Assembly: GCA_949130495.1 (NCBI GenBank)
Contig: OX422221.1
Coordinates: 25,617,917-25,681,916 of the forward strand
DNA length: 64,000 nucleotides
Direction of reading: 5' to 3'
DNA from: Sambucus nigra
Taxonomy: Eukaryota; Streptophyta; Magnoliopsida; Dipsacales; Adoxaceae
Part shown: one piece after another, positions 1 through 13,018 of the stretch
How the letters are laid out: each line of letters begins with the position of its first letter
Numbering within the stretch: position 1 is the first letter of the stretch
Translations under genes and position numbers: made by a program
Notes under the pieces: generated by a model
Told to the model about the DNA's origin: nothing
The model's database searches: none
What the model saw: only the letters and a program-made list of their open reading frames with translations

Positions 1-317
1 GAATAACTTCCTTAAACATTATGAAATTTTAACATAATTCAAACTTCAAGTTTTCACCATTTTTATCACATATTTATTAAAAAAAAATCATATAGAGTGA
101 TAATAAGTATAAATGGTCATGTAAATCCATGTATAAATATAACTAGCATGCTTGATTTTAAACATGAAAATAGTGTAGATTCCTACGTCTTGAACATAAT
201 AACTTGGAGAATATGTTGGAAAAAAACCTAATAAGCTCCAAACTTTCTGGGTGTAAAAGAAGATTATTAGAATAACGAAATTCTAATTGTGTATTGAAAA
301 AACCCTTGGGGTATTAG

Positions 318-463
318 AATAACACCCAAATAAGCTCCATAACAATTAGCTCGATAACACTTGGGGGTTTTCATAAAAAACACTTGGAAAAAAACAATTA
401 GCTCCTCTTTTACACAAATAACACACCCATAATCAAAATAACACCCAAATGAGCTCCATAACA
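318..463. repeat. short direct repeat, two copies
   Basis: A 27-bp unit (AATAACACCCAAATRAGC followed by TCCATAACA) occurs at 318-344 and 437-463 with one mismatch. Around it, TGGGTGTAAAAGAAG near 250 faces a near-complement, CTCCTCTTTTACAC, near 400. The stretch may therefore be a remnant of a small inverted-repeat element, but no clean terminal inverted repeats or target duplication are visible. Confidence 0.4.
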
Positions 464-977
464 CTTACAAACACTTGATTGTGGAATGATAATTGTGTAG
501 AATAGTATGAGTTAAGTATAGAGACAATAAATAACCTCTTGCGGAGTTAAAATGGAGAAGAGAATGTGTATTTCGGATTGGACTAAATAGAGATTTTAAC
601 CTAGCATATAAGGGAGGAATGGGAGTAGGTTGCCCCTACAAGCCACCCAACATGCCCCCTATCCATCTCCGATGGGTTATACCCATTAGGATTTACTAGC
701 CTACTGTCTAAACGGTCCAAAGATGGATAGAAAGTGGTGAAAATCCAATGAGAAACATCCAAAAATAACACCACAAAGTTGCATACTTGGTAGCCTAAAA
801 AATGATATTCTGCCCTGAATTGAAAAGTCCTAAAAAAGGAATTATATGACTTTTTTGAGAAAATTTAAAGCATAATAGTTGTCCAGAATAAATTTTTCCA
901 CCTCTCTAGACGTTTTCATAGTTTTTAGGGCATTTTTATTTTGTTTAATGAAAAAACAAATTTTATATTTTATATTA

Positions 978-978
978 A

Positions 979-1033
<55 letters not shown>

Positions 1034-1034
1034 T
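978..1034. repeat. (ATT)n microsatellite
   Basis: About 18 uninterrupted ATT/TTA units. The leucine- or isoleucine-rich frames across it are an artefact of the repeat. Confidence 0.95.
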
Positions 1035-1461
1035 TCTTTGAATTTTCATTTTTTAGCCTTATGATATTATAACCTAACTATAAGTGCGATTATATACTTT
1101 ATTTCTTACATTCATTTCTTATTCAAAAAGCGTACCTCAATTTAACACACGTAATGCGTAATGCGTCATGCGACATTTTTGAATTTTTCTACTCAATCGT
1201 AATTTCAATTAAAAAATAACCTATTTAAATTAATTCCATTAATTTCTCATAAATTCAATACCATATAATTTGCGAATCACATGAGTCCAAAAGTATGATT
1301 CGACTTTATTAATTCAACAAAATACGAGTTTTACTGTGAACAAAAATATTCACCTCCTGCGCGACTGAGCATAATCTCAAAATATTAGTATAATGATTAT
1401 AATTGATAATAAAATATCTAATCAAGTGCGTCACCTCATACGAAAAAGCATCCTTGTTCCA

Positions 1462-1701
1462 TCAAATAAAGAAAAAAATAGTAGTCTTTCTAATTTTGTC
1501 GTTTGTCTCGACGTGAACATCGACCCAAACATGATAAAGCTCGTCTTGATGGCGAATTTCATGTTCCTCGACCTCTTTTCGTAATTCAGCTATCTTTTTC
1601 TTGTAATGTTAAGATGATGACACTATGCTGGACCTTTTAAGTGTTGGTCGAATATCTACTCCCATGCACAAGACACGAGCGTACTCGTCTGACCCTTCAG
1701 T
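1462..1701 (-). pseudogene. CACTA (En/Spm) transposase-like remnant
   Basis: On the minus strand about 80 codons read coherently with one stop. They begin TEGSDEYARVLCMGVDIRPT and continue, after the stop, into a charged probable coiled coil (KKIAELRKEVEEHEIRHQDE). A motif of the form RVxGMGxGxxPT followed by a coiled coil is characteristic of the C-terminus of plant Ptta/En/Spm-family transposases (Transposase_24). The frame is lost upstream near 1702 and stops at 1462-1464. No CACTA terminal repeats were found, so this is an isolated fragment. The assignment rests on short motif resemblance; an unrelated coiled-coil fragment is possible. Confidence 0.4.
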
Positions 1702-3243
1702 TCAAAGGATATCGTATTTCTCACTTCCACATGATTTCATTAACCCACTGTAACTCTTTGAGCATCTCTTTATACTCATACAAATAGAGAATAAAATTCC
1801 ATTAAAGTATCAACAAAAGATGATATCAAAATATTATTAAAAAATTATCATCAAGAACGTGATTTATAAATAGGCTCGGATGTACATGGAATTCTTTACT
1901 ACTGTTTTATGTTAGATTATTAGAGAAAAATAATTAAAATGTTTATACCACTTTATCGATCGATCCATGAGTACCACTACAAGATTCATTTATCTTACGT
2001 GTAAACCCCAAGTTTATTTGTTTGAAACCTTATGCCTTAATCTAATGTAATAATGAAAAAGGTATATTACGAACTATTTTGTTTTATACTAAAGACATGT
2101 CAAAAGAAGCATAAATTCTCTAGAAATTGCTAACCTTTTCTATTACTCTTGGGAATGATATTTTCCACGTCCTAGGTTAAATATAATGTTTTTGTAGCAC
2201 CACATATTTTCATAAACTTAAATGAATAAAATTTAAAGTAATAATAAATACTTACACATAATTCCATAACTATACGATTCAACTAGGAATGGGGGGCTCG
2301 CTCATGAGAAATAGATCATAAAGTAATTAACTTATGGATGTGAATGGATTAACATAATACAAATGGGTATGTTAAATGAAAAAAAAAAATCAAAACGCAC
2401 TTTGGGAAGCCTTATGGACTTATTTAGGTGTTTTAGATCTTTAAAAATGATCCTCGGGTATGGGTATAAAAATTATGTAACCTTGGGGTAATTTTGGTAA
2501 TGGGTTCAGACCTATCCAGGGGTCCAAAGTTAAGGCTTAAGGACTAAATTGAGATTGGATCCATAGTTATATTAATTGGGAGTTTAATAACTTATTGTCA
2601 TTTGCATCCAAGAACCCTAGGTCAGACATTTGAGAAGAGAGAGGCAAAAACCCTAGTTGAGGAATGTGGGAGAGGAATGATTCAAAAAATTAACCAACAT
2701 CTTAGGCAAGAATTCTCTTGCTAACTTTATTTAGTCCAAATTATTTCTAAATTCATCGTGATGTATATGTATAATTTATGGATTTGTGGTGATTAAAAGA
2801 TGAATTGAATTTTGTTTCGAAATTTTTCGATTGTAAAAGTTGGGATGAAAAATCCAAAACTTAAGATGGGTGAAAATTTTCGGTGTAATATCGAAGAAAA
2901 CTCAGGATTCCGGAAATTTATGGAATTCGTATGATTGTTCCCTTTAAAGGACTATTAGATGGGTTACGAATTTAAATTTATGATTGAAAATGTACCCTTG
3001 GATGTTGTAGATATTAAATAACTTATTGAAAAAATTCTGAAAAAACATAAACACCCTTAGAGAATTAAATTCTTTAATTTGGGACTTGAATTGGATGTAA
3101 ATCATGTCATCAATGATACGGAGAGGGTAAACGAGGTCATGGGAACCCAAATTTGAGATTTTACTAAGAAAGGAACCTTTCGATTTGGGTTCAAGTGGAG
3201 AAATAGGATATCTTAACTTTAAAAAAATCTGGGCAGAAGGGGA

Positions 3244-3263
3244 GGTTCGCCCAGGGGCGAACC
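3244..3263. repeat. perfect 8-bp inverted repeat in the V LTR
   Basis: GGTTCGCC and GGCGAACC flank a 4-base spacer, about 1050 bp into the LTR. Other LTR families in the window have palindrome clusters at similar depth. Confidence 0.8.
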
Positions 3264-3730
3264 GATTCTCCCTAGTCCGAACGAATTCAAGTTTAAGGGG
3301 TTCAGGCATGGGGTTTGTTGTTGGGTGTGGGTTTTTTTTAGAAGTGCATACGATTTGGTGGGACTATATTAGGACAAACATATAATTTAATAAAAATGTT
3401 AATGTGGTGATGTTAATAAAAGGAGCAAATTAAGTTAACTTGGTGGTTGATCGTGTTATTTAATTAATGGTCATTCAATAAATTATATATGGATCAATTA
3501 TTAGATAAGGATTATTACGGGAGGCACCTATGGGGACACTAGGGGTAATCACAAGGAAATTACCTTTATATATATGACGATATATATTTAATATAGTTAT
3601 ATCAAATGTTACACAGAAGAAGAGATTAATAAAATTACGTGATGATTAATTATTAACTAAGGTTAATTGCAGATAATCTTTTTGGGCAGCTATGGGGTAA
3701 TTATTACGATAATTACATGTATGTACAGTA

Positions 3731-3734
<4 letters not shown>

Positions 3735-3762
<28 letters not shown>

Positions 3763-3774
3763 TGTGTGTGTGTG
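3735..3774. repeat. (TA)n(TG)n microsatellite in the V LTR
   Basis: About 13 TA units are followed by about 6 TG units, just before a GC-richer segment. A similar compound repeat lies in Z (14213-14310), and a TA tract lies in both E3 LTRs. Confidence 0.95.
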
Positions 3775-4905
3775 GACATACCTATATTAGTGGGCCGTCC
3801 TATCGGATGGGGTTGCGCGGGTTCGGGACCGGAGCACACGTCGCCACAAGTGGGCCAGGCATAATATAGGTCATATTTTAAGTACTACATAGCAGTGCCA
3901 CTTATAGGACTTAAGTGTTGTTGCTGAGATCCATGTGAAACTGCTTGGTATGGGTCGTGCAATGGTGTAACTGTGTAGATACCGCCCAACTTTCTTGTGT
4001 ATTGTAATGTCCGTGGTGGATAGGATATTCCTCCGGGCATACCAATAGAGTACTAATGAGATGCTATTTGTAGATGCCTTAATGTTGCTTATATATAAGG
4101 AAGTATATAAAAATTAATGGAAATGAATACGATGAATTCCTAGTCTAATGATGTAGACTATAAAAACACAGACCCAACACTATGTAGTATGCATGATAAA
4201 TTATTTTGTCACTTTATTGGTAGTGACTGGGGTACTTTGGGTAAAAGTAACTGGAAATGTAAACGATTCTACTTCAATATGTTATTATGCTAGATGCATA
4301 CTTATAATTACGTTGTCACATTTATATGCTATCTATTTTTTTAGACTTGGGTTGTTATACTTTAAGTATTGCTCTTAGAAGAGGGGTGATATTTTTATTG
4401 GATGTGAGTGATGAGGAAAGATGTTCACTTTGAATTAACTGTACTTTTGATTAAATAAATTTAGTATCTAGGGTGATGACCTAAAATTATAAATGTACCC
4501 CCACCCCCAAGTACCCCTAGGCAGGGATAGCTGGATTATCGAGAGCTCAACCTTGCAGTCTCACCTTACGTATTGGACTTCATATCATTGATTCTAGAGT
4601 AGGTTGTTCCTTTGTTTCAGTTTTATTATTTTTCGGGAATATTGTAAGGGCAATAGCCTGACATTTATTATCCTTTTATTGAGATTGAGATGTTATTATG
4701 TCGAGTTTTTATTTCATTACTTAGACAGTGAATGTTGGCCTATTTGGTATTTTTTTAATTATGAAACTTTAGTTTAGCTCAAATGTGGTAATTAATAAAT
4801 ATTTTTATTGTATTAAACCTAAGAATGATATAGATTGTATAACAAGCCCCATCTTCGTCATACTATGTGTGGCCAATCTTTACTTGAGAAAATGGGGGTT
4901 GCCAC

Positions 4906-4993
4906 AGGTTTGCTCGATTTTGAGAGTTCAGATCCCAAATTTTCTGCAAGAGAATGAAAATAATTTAAACTTATAAATTGAAAACATTTCATA
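4906..4993. other. spacer between V LTR and Y array
   Basis: 88 bp with no recognisable feature. It could be the first bases of the V internal region or the old insertion site of Y. Confidence 0.4.
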
Positions 4994-7447
4994 TGTAACT
5001 CCCCACGTATTCTGTGGCTAGGTGCCGCTGTCAGACTACGTTGGGCGTAACTAAGTAAGTTCTCATTCATAGCATGTGACAGATATATGAGACATATAAA
5101 AAAAATTCCACAAGATAATAATCAAATTTATCAAACAATATAACCATTCATGTAAATATTAAAATCCATCACCATGCTAATCTCACAGAAATGATCCAAT
5201 TGTAAATATCTGACAGAAATATCACTCAATTGAAATGATCCAACCCCAAATAAATATCACTCAATTGAAATGATCCAATATTAAATATCTGACAGAAATA
5301 ATAAACAACTATGGAACCGATTGGCCCACCAAATCCATAATAAAGGTCTCACAATGAATGCGATGGAAAAGAAAAGTTAATCAAAAATACAAAAACCATC
5401 TAAAATAAATCTCCAAAAATATCTCCAATTACTCCTATACAGCAACTCCAGTGCTATACTTGAAATGTTAGTCAACGCAATGGGTTAGAGCCAATAGCAT
5501 GAATAATAACTACACTCCCCAATTCTGGTCACTGAACTTAGAAAGTATCATATCACATGATAAACATCACAATAGAGTATCTAAAGTTAAACGAGATAAA
5601 TATTAACATGAGAATAAAAGTATGTTGCCACTATCTATCCATATAACTAATTCACCCTAAAGTGTAAATCCAGTTATTCCATTAGCACTATAATTTAAAA
5701 TTAGCTCTTATCCTTGCTTAATTTAATTAGTCAAATCTTTTTATTCATGCGATGCTAATACGGACATTCGACCCTTTATCGGTCTGGCACACACTTTTGG
5801 CACGGTTAAAGTTTTACTCATCACACCCATTCCCCACACTATAGCCAGTCAACCCAATTTCTATCAGCTCTACACATCCTCGTGAAGTTTCACGCACGAT
5901 ATATCACTATAGCCAGTCTACTCGTGTTGCAACTTCATTTTTAGTACCCATTTCTTATCTTATGTATTAAGTCGTTATTTTCTTAAGTTCTCTTTATTTA
6001 TATTAGCCCCACCCTATTGTAGACAATAAATACTCAATCCTACCGCTCCTCCTATACTGAGAGGTCTCCAAAATACAAGTACGTGATACCCTATTATATA
6101 GAATGAATCTCTACCTTTAATTTCCTCCTAGTCTCGTACATATACTATCAAATGAACGAAACGACACAAAAATCAGGGTGAGAGCATAACTACCGAATAT
6201 CTCCTTCATCAAAATCTACAATCTAGTCTCATACCTAGAAACTGTTAACCACTACTAAGGTCTACTAATTAGTCCCACACCTATGAAGCACTCCTAAAAT
6301 TAGGGTGAGAGCATAACTACCGAAAATCCGTTGTCCCCGTAGTGACAAATATAATTAAATCAATAAATAGCATGAGACATTTCAGAAACAAATCCACAAA
6401 TTCCTCATTAGGTCACAAATTAAAATAATTGTATCCGTACAATTAATTTTCGTAATTAAATAAAAAAATTTATGCAACTAATATAATTTCATCATCATTT
6501 AAGTTTATGGTGCACATACCACTAATTTTTTCTTTTATCACACCTACATAATTTTATGTGATTTCACAAGGTACTTCCAATTAACAAGTCCAATATCATT
6601 TTCTACTTGCAAATCTACATCCATATTAACAAAAATCAAACTTCTATCCAAAGCAAACAAGCGTTATAAGTCTTAATTTATATGAAGATTTTTCATAAAT
6701 CTCTTCCCAATATAGATTTCAGTTTCCCTAATTATGGTTTCTAATTTAATTTAAGAAAAACATTTAATTTAATGTTTAGGCAATATTTAAAATGCATAAT
6801 ACTAAAGAAAAAGAATATATGTATTAATGCCTATGAAATCATATAAATAATCAAATTGGATGGTTGCATTCCTCTTGAGAAAATAATAAAAACACGTTCT
6901 TGAATGATCTTGAGAAAACTCGATTTAGCTCCTCAAAACTTGGATTGAAAGTTGTGTTAAATGGTGTTTAGGTTTTGTAAATGAGAGAGAAGGAAATTAT
7001 CGAAGCCTACTCATTTTTGAGATGTCTCAAATGTATTTTAAATGTCTTAAACACATCAATTTATGTTTATATACCAAAAATAATAGGAGTCGTAATCAAA
7101 CACAAACACTAAAAAAAACATTACAGACGATTGGACCGTTGAAATTGGTTGAAGTATTTGGTATGTTGAAGCTGAAGGCAAGATGAAGCTTCTCAAAACA
7201 AATTAGCTCGATCAGATCGTCAAATATTTTTTTTCCTTTACTTAGGTCGGATCCTCCCCCGATTTTGATACAAAAAGTTACAATTGCAAAATTTTAATCC
7301 CAGTTTAAATTATAGTTAAAACCTTTTTTTATATATAAGTACCGACCTTTTTTACGTATCAAAATTAAATAGATTCCAAAAATTATTTCATTGGAATTTT
7401 TTAATTTAAGAAACATATTTACGACTAAAAAATCACGAGGTATTACA
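4994..7447 (-). repeat. Y LTR copy 1 (3'-most)
   Basis: 2454 bp. On the minus strand it starts TGTAATACCTCGTG at 7447 and ends GGGGAGTTACA at 4994. It aligns over its whole length with copy 2, with scattered substitutions and small indels. Confidence 0.8.
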
Positions 7448-8036
7448 TACTCTCCCAGTAATACAGGAAATTCGTCCTCAAAATTCGACGAACCGTAAAC
7501 GTCAAATATAAAGTTGTGCAAATAAAATATGATTTACATATGCCTACCCGTAGAATATAACAATTGGGTACCCATACACCCAATCCCACATGCAGTTGTC
7601 ACGTGAACGAAATACAACATACATCTCAAATATATCTATATAAATATATCTATGAAAATAATAACGTAATACTCTCTCCTACGTATCACCACTCAATTAT
7701 CTCTCCAAATGTCATCGAACACTGAAGTCCTCAAATCAAATGCCATCACCAAATTGATACTAGATATACCTAACATCTACACTAATGATATCCAAAATAA
7801 ATCCCATCTCCTAAAATCACTTCTAAGTATCTTCACATCAAGATTACTAGTTCTAACCTTAATGCCTACAATGTTCTTAACATAAAAATCTTTATCTCCA
7901 AGAAACACAACTAACACGTATGATAGACCCGATACCTTAAGGAGTACGAATAAAAAAAAGGGTATCACATGTCATAAATGTGAAAGTTGAATGGAATCAC
8001 AACCTACGAGACCTAAGACCATGCATTGATACCATC
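7448..8036 (-). other. Y internal region 1
   Basis: 589 bp between two LTRs. The end nearest 7448 carries, on the minus strand, a degraded pol tail (frame reading SSNFEDEFPVLLGE) and then a purine-rich stretch before the LTR. The other end has the primer-binding site. No domain can be read between them. Confidence 0.7.
8021..8035 (-). promoter_or_regulatory. primer-binding site, Y internal 1
   Basis: The minus strand reads TGGTATCAATGCATGG one base inside the LTR end. It is close to TGGTATCAGAGC, complementary to the 3' end of initiator tRNA-Met, with mutations. Confidence 0.7.
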
Positions 8037-10513
8037 TCTAACACCCTATGCATTATGTGGCTTGCTACCGCCGCCAACCTACGCCCGGAGTCACTAAATA
8101 AGTGATCGTTCTTAGTATGTGATTGACGTACGAGACATATAAAAAATTTCCACATCCTAATAGTCAAATTTATCCAATAATATAACCATTCATGAAATAT
8201 TAGAACCCATCACCATGCTAATATCCAAAATAAATACAACTCTAATTAAATATAAACTCAATTGAAATGATCCTACAGTAAATATATGATAGAAACCATA
8301 AACAACTGTAGAACCGATTGGCCTTCCAAATCTATACTAAAAGTCTCATAATAAATGCGTTAGCCTACCAAATCTATACTAAAAGTATCATAATAAATGC
8401 GATGGAAATGAAAAGTGACAATAAACTACAAAAGAATCTAAAATAAATCTCTAGCTACATCTAGAAAAATATCTCTAATTAGTCTTATGTAGCTACCCCA
8501 GCGATATACCAGATATGTTACTCAACTCAATGGTTCAGAGCCCACTGTATGAATACTATATACTCTCCCCAATTAGGGTTTCTGAACCCAGATAGTAGCA
8601 TTGTACATGATAAATATCACAATAGTGTATTTTAAATTAAACGAGATAAATATTAACATGCGAATAAAAGTAAGCTGCAACCATCAATTTATATAACAAA
8701 TTCACCTTAAAGTGTAAGTCCAATTAGTCCATTAGCACTATAGTTTAAAAAATTGCCTCTTATCCTTACTAAATTTTATTAGTCAATTATTTTTATTCAT
8801 GCGACATCACTACGGCCAGTCGATCACTTATTGGTCCTGCACACACTATTGCCACGCCTAAAGTTCAACACATCAACCCCATTCCCCTCACTATATTGAG
8901 TCAACCCAATTTTTTCCATCCCTGCACATACTCATGATTCCACACACACCCACGTCGTTATAGCTACTCGGCTTGCATTCTGTCATCCCTGCACATACTC
9001 GTTCCGCAACTTCATTTTTAATACCCATTATTATCTTAGGCAATAATTCCTAATTTTCTCAATTTCTCACTATTTATATTAGCCCCACTCTCGTATAGAG
9101 CATAAATCGTCAATCCCACCCATGCTCCCATTTCCAGATGTCTCTAAAAACACATGTACGTCCTCCCATATCATATATGATGAATATCTACCATTAATTT
9201 CCCCCAAGTGTCGCGCCTATACTATCAAATGAATGGAACAACACAAAAATCAGCCCCACCCCGAAATATCTCGTAGATAAAAATCTAAACTAACTAGTCA
9301 CATACCTACAAAGTGTTAACCACTAAGGACTACTTACTAGTTCCATACCTGGCAAGAAATCCTAAAATTTAGGTAAGGGCATAACTACCCGAAAATTCTA
9401 TTGTCCCCGTGGTGTCAAATATAACTAAATCAATACATCGCATGAAACATTTTAGCAAAAATTCCACAAATTCCACATCAGATTACAAATTCATCTAATT
9501 TCACCCGTCAATCAATTTTCGTAATTCAACAACTTTTTTTACGCAACTATTATAATTTCATCATCATGCATGTTTATGGTGCACATAAGAATATTTTCTT
9601 TTTTATCACACCTACATAGTTTTATGTGATTTCACAAGTTACTTCCAATTAACAAGTCTTTTATGATTTTCTACATGCCAGCCTACATTCATTTTAACAA
9701 AAATTCAACCTCTATCCTAAGCACACAAGGATTATATGTCTTAGTTCATATTTTGAATTTTCATAAAAACAGTCCCAATATAGATTTTAGTTTCCCTCAT
9801 TATGGTTTATAATTTATTTTTAGAAAAACCGGTAATTTAATTTGTATGCCATATATAAACATGCATAATACTAAAAAGAAATAATAGAATTCTTTCCTGT
9901 GAAAATCATATGAAGAATCAAAATGGATGGTTGCGTTGCTCTCGAGAAAATAATGAAAATGTGTTCTTGAGAAAACTTGGTTTATCTCTTCAAAATTTTG
10001 GTGGAAGTTGTGTTCAATGGGGTTTAGGTTTTGTCAGGGAGAGAGAAGAAAATTATGGGAGGCAATAGATTTTTAAGAAGGATAAAATATTTTTTAAAAG
10101 TCCTATACCCATAACTTTATGTTTATATTCCAAAAAAAATTTGAGTCATAATCAAATACAAACACTAAAAAATACATTACGAATGATAGGACCTTTGAAA
10201 TTGGCTGAAAAGTTAATATGTTGTACCTGAAGGCAAGATAATGCTTAGGTCAAAAAAATTCAACTCGACCCGAAGGTCAAATATTTTTATTTATTTATTT
10301 TCTCTGCTTAGGTCAGATCCTCCCCTTATTTTTATACAAAATGTTGTAATTTCCAAATTTTAATCCCGATTTAAATTCCACTTAAAACCTTATTTTTATA
10401 TGAAAATACCAACATTTTTTACATATCAAAATTAAATAGATTCCAAAAATAATTTATTTTAAATTTCAAATTTAACAAAGATTTTTACGGCTAAAACATT
10501 ACGAGGTATTACG
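8037..10513 (-). repeat. Y LTR copy 2 (middle, shared by two units)
   Basis: 2477 bp. It has the same internal landmarks as copy 1 in the same order, for example the block near 8815-8990 matching 5755-5900 and the block near 9240-9420 matching 6170-6350. Its outer bases are mutated (TCTAACACC for TGTAACACC and TATTACG for TATTACA). Confidence 0.8.
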
Positions 10514-10696
10514 TACTCCCTCACTAATACAAGAATTTCGTCGTCGAAATTCAATGACGCATAAACATCAAACATAAAGTTGCAGAAACAGAATAAGACT
10601 TACGTATACCTACCCGTAGCATATCACAATTGGATGTCCATACACCTAATCCGACATGCACTTGCCTCATGAAAAAAATACAACATATACACCAAC

Positions 10697-10806
<110 letters not shown>

Positions 10807-11172
10807 TCAAAATAATAACGCACTACACTCTCCCACTTATCACCACTTGATTCTCTCTCCAAAAGATATTGAACACAGAAATCCTCAAACCAAATCACAT
10901 CACCAAATTAATACTAGGGATACCTAACATCTTCACTAACGATATCCAAAATAAATCTCGTCTCCTAAAATCACTTATAAGTATCTTCACATCAAGATTA
11001 CTTGTTCTAACCTCCATGTTTATAATGTCCTAAACACAAAACTCCTTATCTCCATGAAACACAACTAACACGTATGTTATACCCAATACGTTAAAAAGTC
11101 GGAATCAACTAAGGGGATCAAAGATTGTTAACGAGGAAGACAAGCGGACTCACAGCCTATGCGACCTAATAC

Positions 11173-11187
11173 CATGCTCTGATAACA
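11173..11187 (-). promoter_or_regulatory. primer-binding site, Y internal 2
   Basis: The minus strand reads TGTTATCAGAGCATGG two bases inside the LTR end. One change separates it from TGGTATCAGAGC, the tRNA-iMet complement. Confidence 0.8.
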
Positions 11188-11189
11188 TT

Positions 11190-12437
11190 TGTAACACCCC
11201 CACATTCTGTGGCCAGCCGCCGTCGCCCAAGTACATGGGCATCACAAAATAAGTTATCATTCTTAGCATGTGCAAGATAATAGTCAAATTTATCCAATAA
11301 TAAAACCATTCATGGAATATTAAAATCCATCACCATGTTGATCTCCTAAATAAATCCAACTCCAAATAAATATAAATTCAATTGAAATGATCTAGCTGTA
11401 AATATCTGATAGAAACCTTAAACGATTGTAGAACCAATTGGCCCACTGAATCCATAATGAAAGTCTCATACTAAATGTGATGGAAAAGAAAAGTGAATCT
11501 AAAATACAAGCGCGTCTAAATTAAATCTCCAACTACATGTCCAAAAATATCTCCAATTACTCATATGTAGCTATCCAGTGCAATACCTAAAATGTTAGTC
11601 AACGCAATGGGTTAGAGACAACCGCATGAATATTATCAACTCTCCCCAGTTAGGGTCCTGAACCAAGAAAGTAACATTGTACATGACAAACACCACAATA
11701 TAGTATTTTAAATTAACCTAGATAAATATTATCATGCGAATAAAAGTAAGATACCGCCATCAATCCACATAACTAATTCACCCTAAATTGTAAGTCCAAT
11801 TATTCCATTAGCACTATAATTTAAAAGTTAGCTCTTATCCTTACTTAATTAAATTAGTCAATTATTTTTACTCATGTGACACCATTATGGCCAGTAGACC
11901 CCTTATCGGTCATGCACACACTCTTGGCACGCTTAAAGTTATACAAATCACACCCATCCCCCTCACTATAGCAAGTCAATCCAATTTATGCTAACTCTGT
12001 AAATACTCGTGACATTCCAAGCATGACACGTCACTATAGCCAGTCGGCCCATATTCTGTCAACCATGAACATACTTGTGACGCCACACACACCCACGTCA
12101 GTATAGCCACTTATTATGTCAGCTTTGCACATACTCGTGCCAAACTTCATTTTTAATATCTGCTTATTATCTTAGGCATTAATTATAATTTTTCACAAGT
12201 TCTCATTATTTTTTATTAGCAAGACCCTATTATAGAGAAGAAGTCCTCAATACTACCCCTGGTCCCATACCTAGAGGTATCCAAAGCACAAGTCCGTCCT
12301 ACCCTATCATATAAGATGAGTTTCAAGATTTAATTTCCTCCTAGTCTCGCTCCTAGACTATCCAATAACCAGAATGACAAAAAAATAATCCCCACCCCTA
12401 AATAGCTCATCCATAAAATCTACACTAACTAGTCCCA
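11190..12437 (-). repeat. Y LTR copy 3, truncated
   Basis: About 1.25 kb of the LTR 3' part. It follows copies 1 and 2 closely until ACTAACTAGTCCCA, where the other copies continue ACCTAGAAACTG and this one jumps into the Z LTR end. The remaining LTR sequence was not found on the far side of Z, so a deletion accompanied or followed the Z insertion. Confidence 0.75.
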
Positions 12438-12945
12438 TGTTACACCCCTCTTAAAATAATAATGGGTGGCCAGCCCTATACTAATTTAAATCAGGAATCT
12501 CAAGTGGATCATTCTCCGCATCTATTGTCGAGACTAATTAAATATAGTTAACTACCCAATGCTATAATTAGCGGATGGCAAATTTTTTTTAAACCATATA
12601 ATGAGCAACATCCAACCAACAACATTGTAACTACTGATTAAGATAAAATATGCACGCGTGACATAATAAAAGAAGTACTCATATAAATCATAATAAGTAC
12701 AACAAAAGAAGTGTACCCGAATATGTTGTCGGGTCACAGACAATACAACAACCCGAGACCTATATAAAAGTACTACATATAACCTTTGGGTATGAACCTG
12801 ATATACAAAATGAATCCTTAACTAGATTACAAAGTATGGGAAGCGGCTACAATAAAATCCCGCAACATTCTGCAACTGCTATGGCTCCCAAGATACTGGA
12901 TAGAAAAGCATCATCGGTATCCTTGCGGTGGGACACCTGTAGTAT

Positions 12946-12948
<3 letters not shown>

Positions 12949-13016
<68 letters not shown>
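12949..13016. repeat. (AT)n microsatellite in Z
   Basis: About 34 AT units. The related W LTR has only a short TATATACATATATATAC run at the equivalent place near 17787. Confidence 0.95.

Positions 13017-13018
<2 letters not shown>

Larger units (their letters stand above)
1..2192. other. AT-rich DNA without an intact gene
   Basis: No long open frame, RNA gene or LTR structure is visible. The block holds two copies of a short direct repeat, an ATT microsatellite and a decayed transposase-like stretch, each listed separately. The rest is unassigned; old, fragmented transposon sequence is the most likely content. Confidence 0.5.
2193..4905 (+). mobile_element. probable solo LTR, family V (gypsy type)
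   Basis: The block starts TGTAGCACCACATATTTTC, like the TGTAATACCCCGTATATTT start of the X LTR. It ends in GGGGGTTGCCACA after a segment (TTTACTTGAGAAAATGGGGG) that resembles the X LTR end at about 49424-49445. The hairpin motif at 2699-2723 (ATCTTAGGCAAGAATTCTC and TTGCTA) recurs in both X LTRs at nearly the same depth (506 versus about 520 bp). No primer-binding site, internal region or partner LTR is seen, so a solo or truncated LTR is most likely. The exact 5' edge is the weakest point. Confidence 0.5.

Noticed and set aside
879..1064. Leucine-rich frame with apparent membrane character
   Set aside because: It is a translation of the (ATT)n microsatellite.
3244..3263. GGTTCG-containing sequence as a possible tRNA or SINE B box
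   Set aside because: It is half of a perfect inverted repeat, and no A box, cloverleaf or SINE tail is present nearby. The Z palindromes with GATTCGG were rejected for the same reason.
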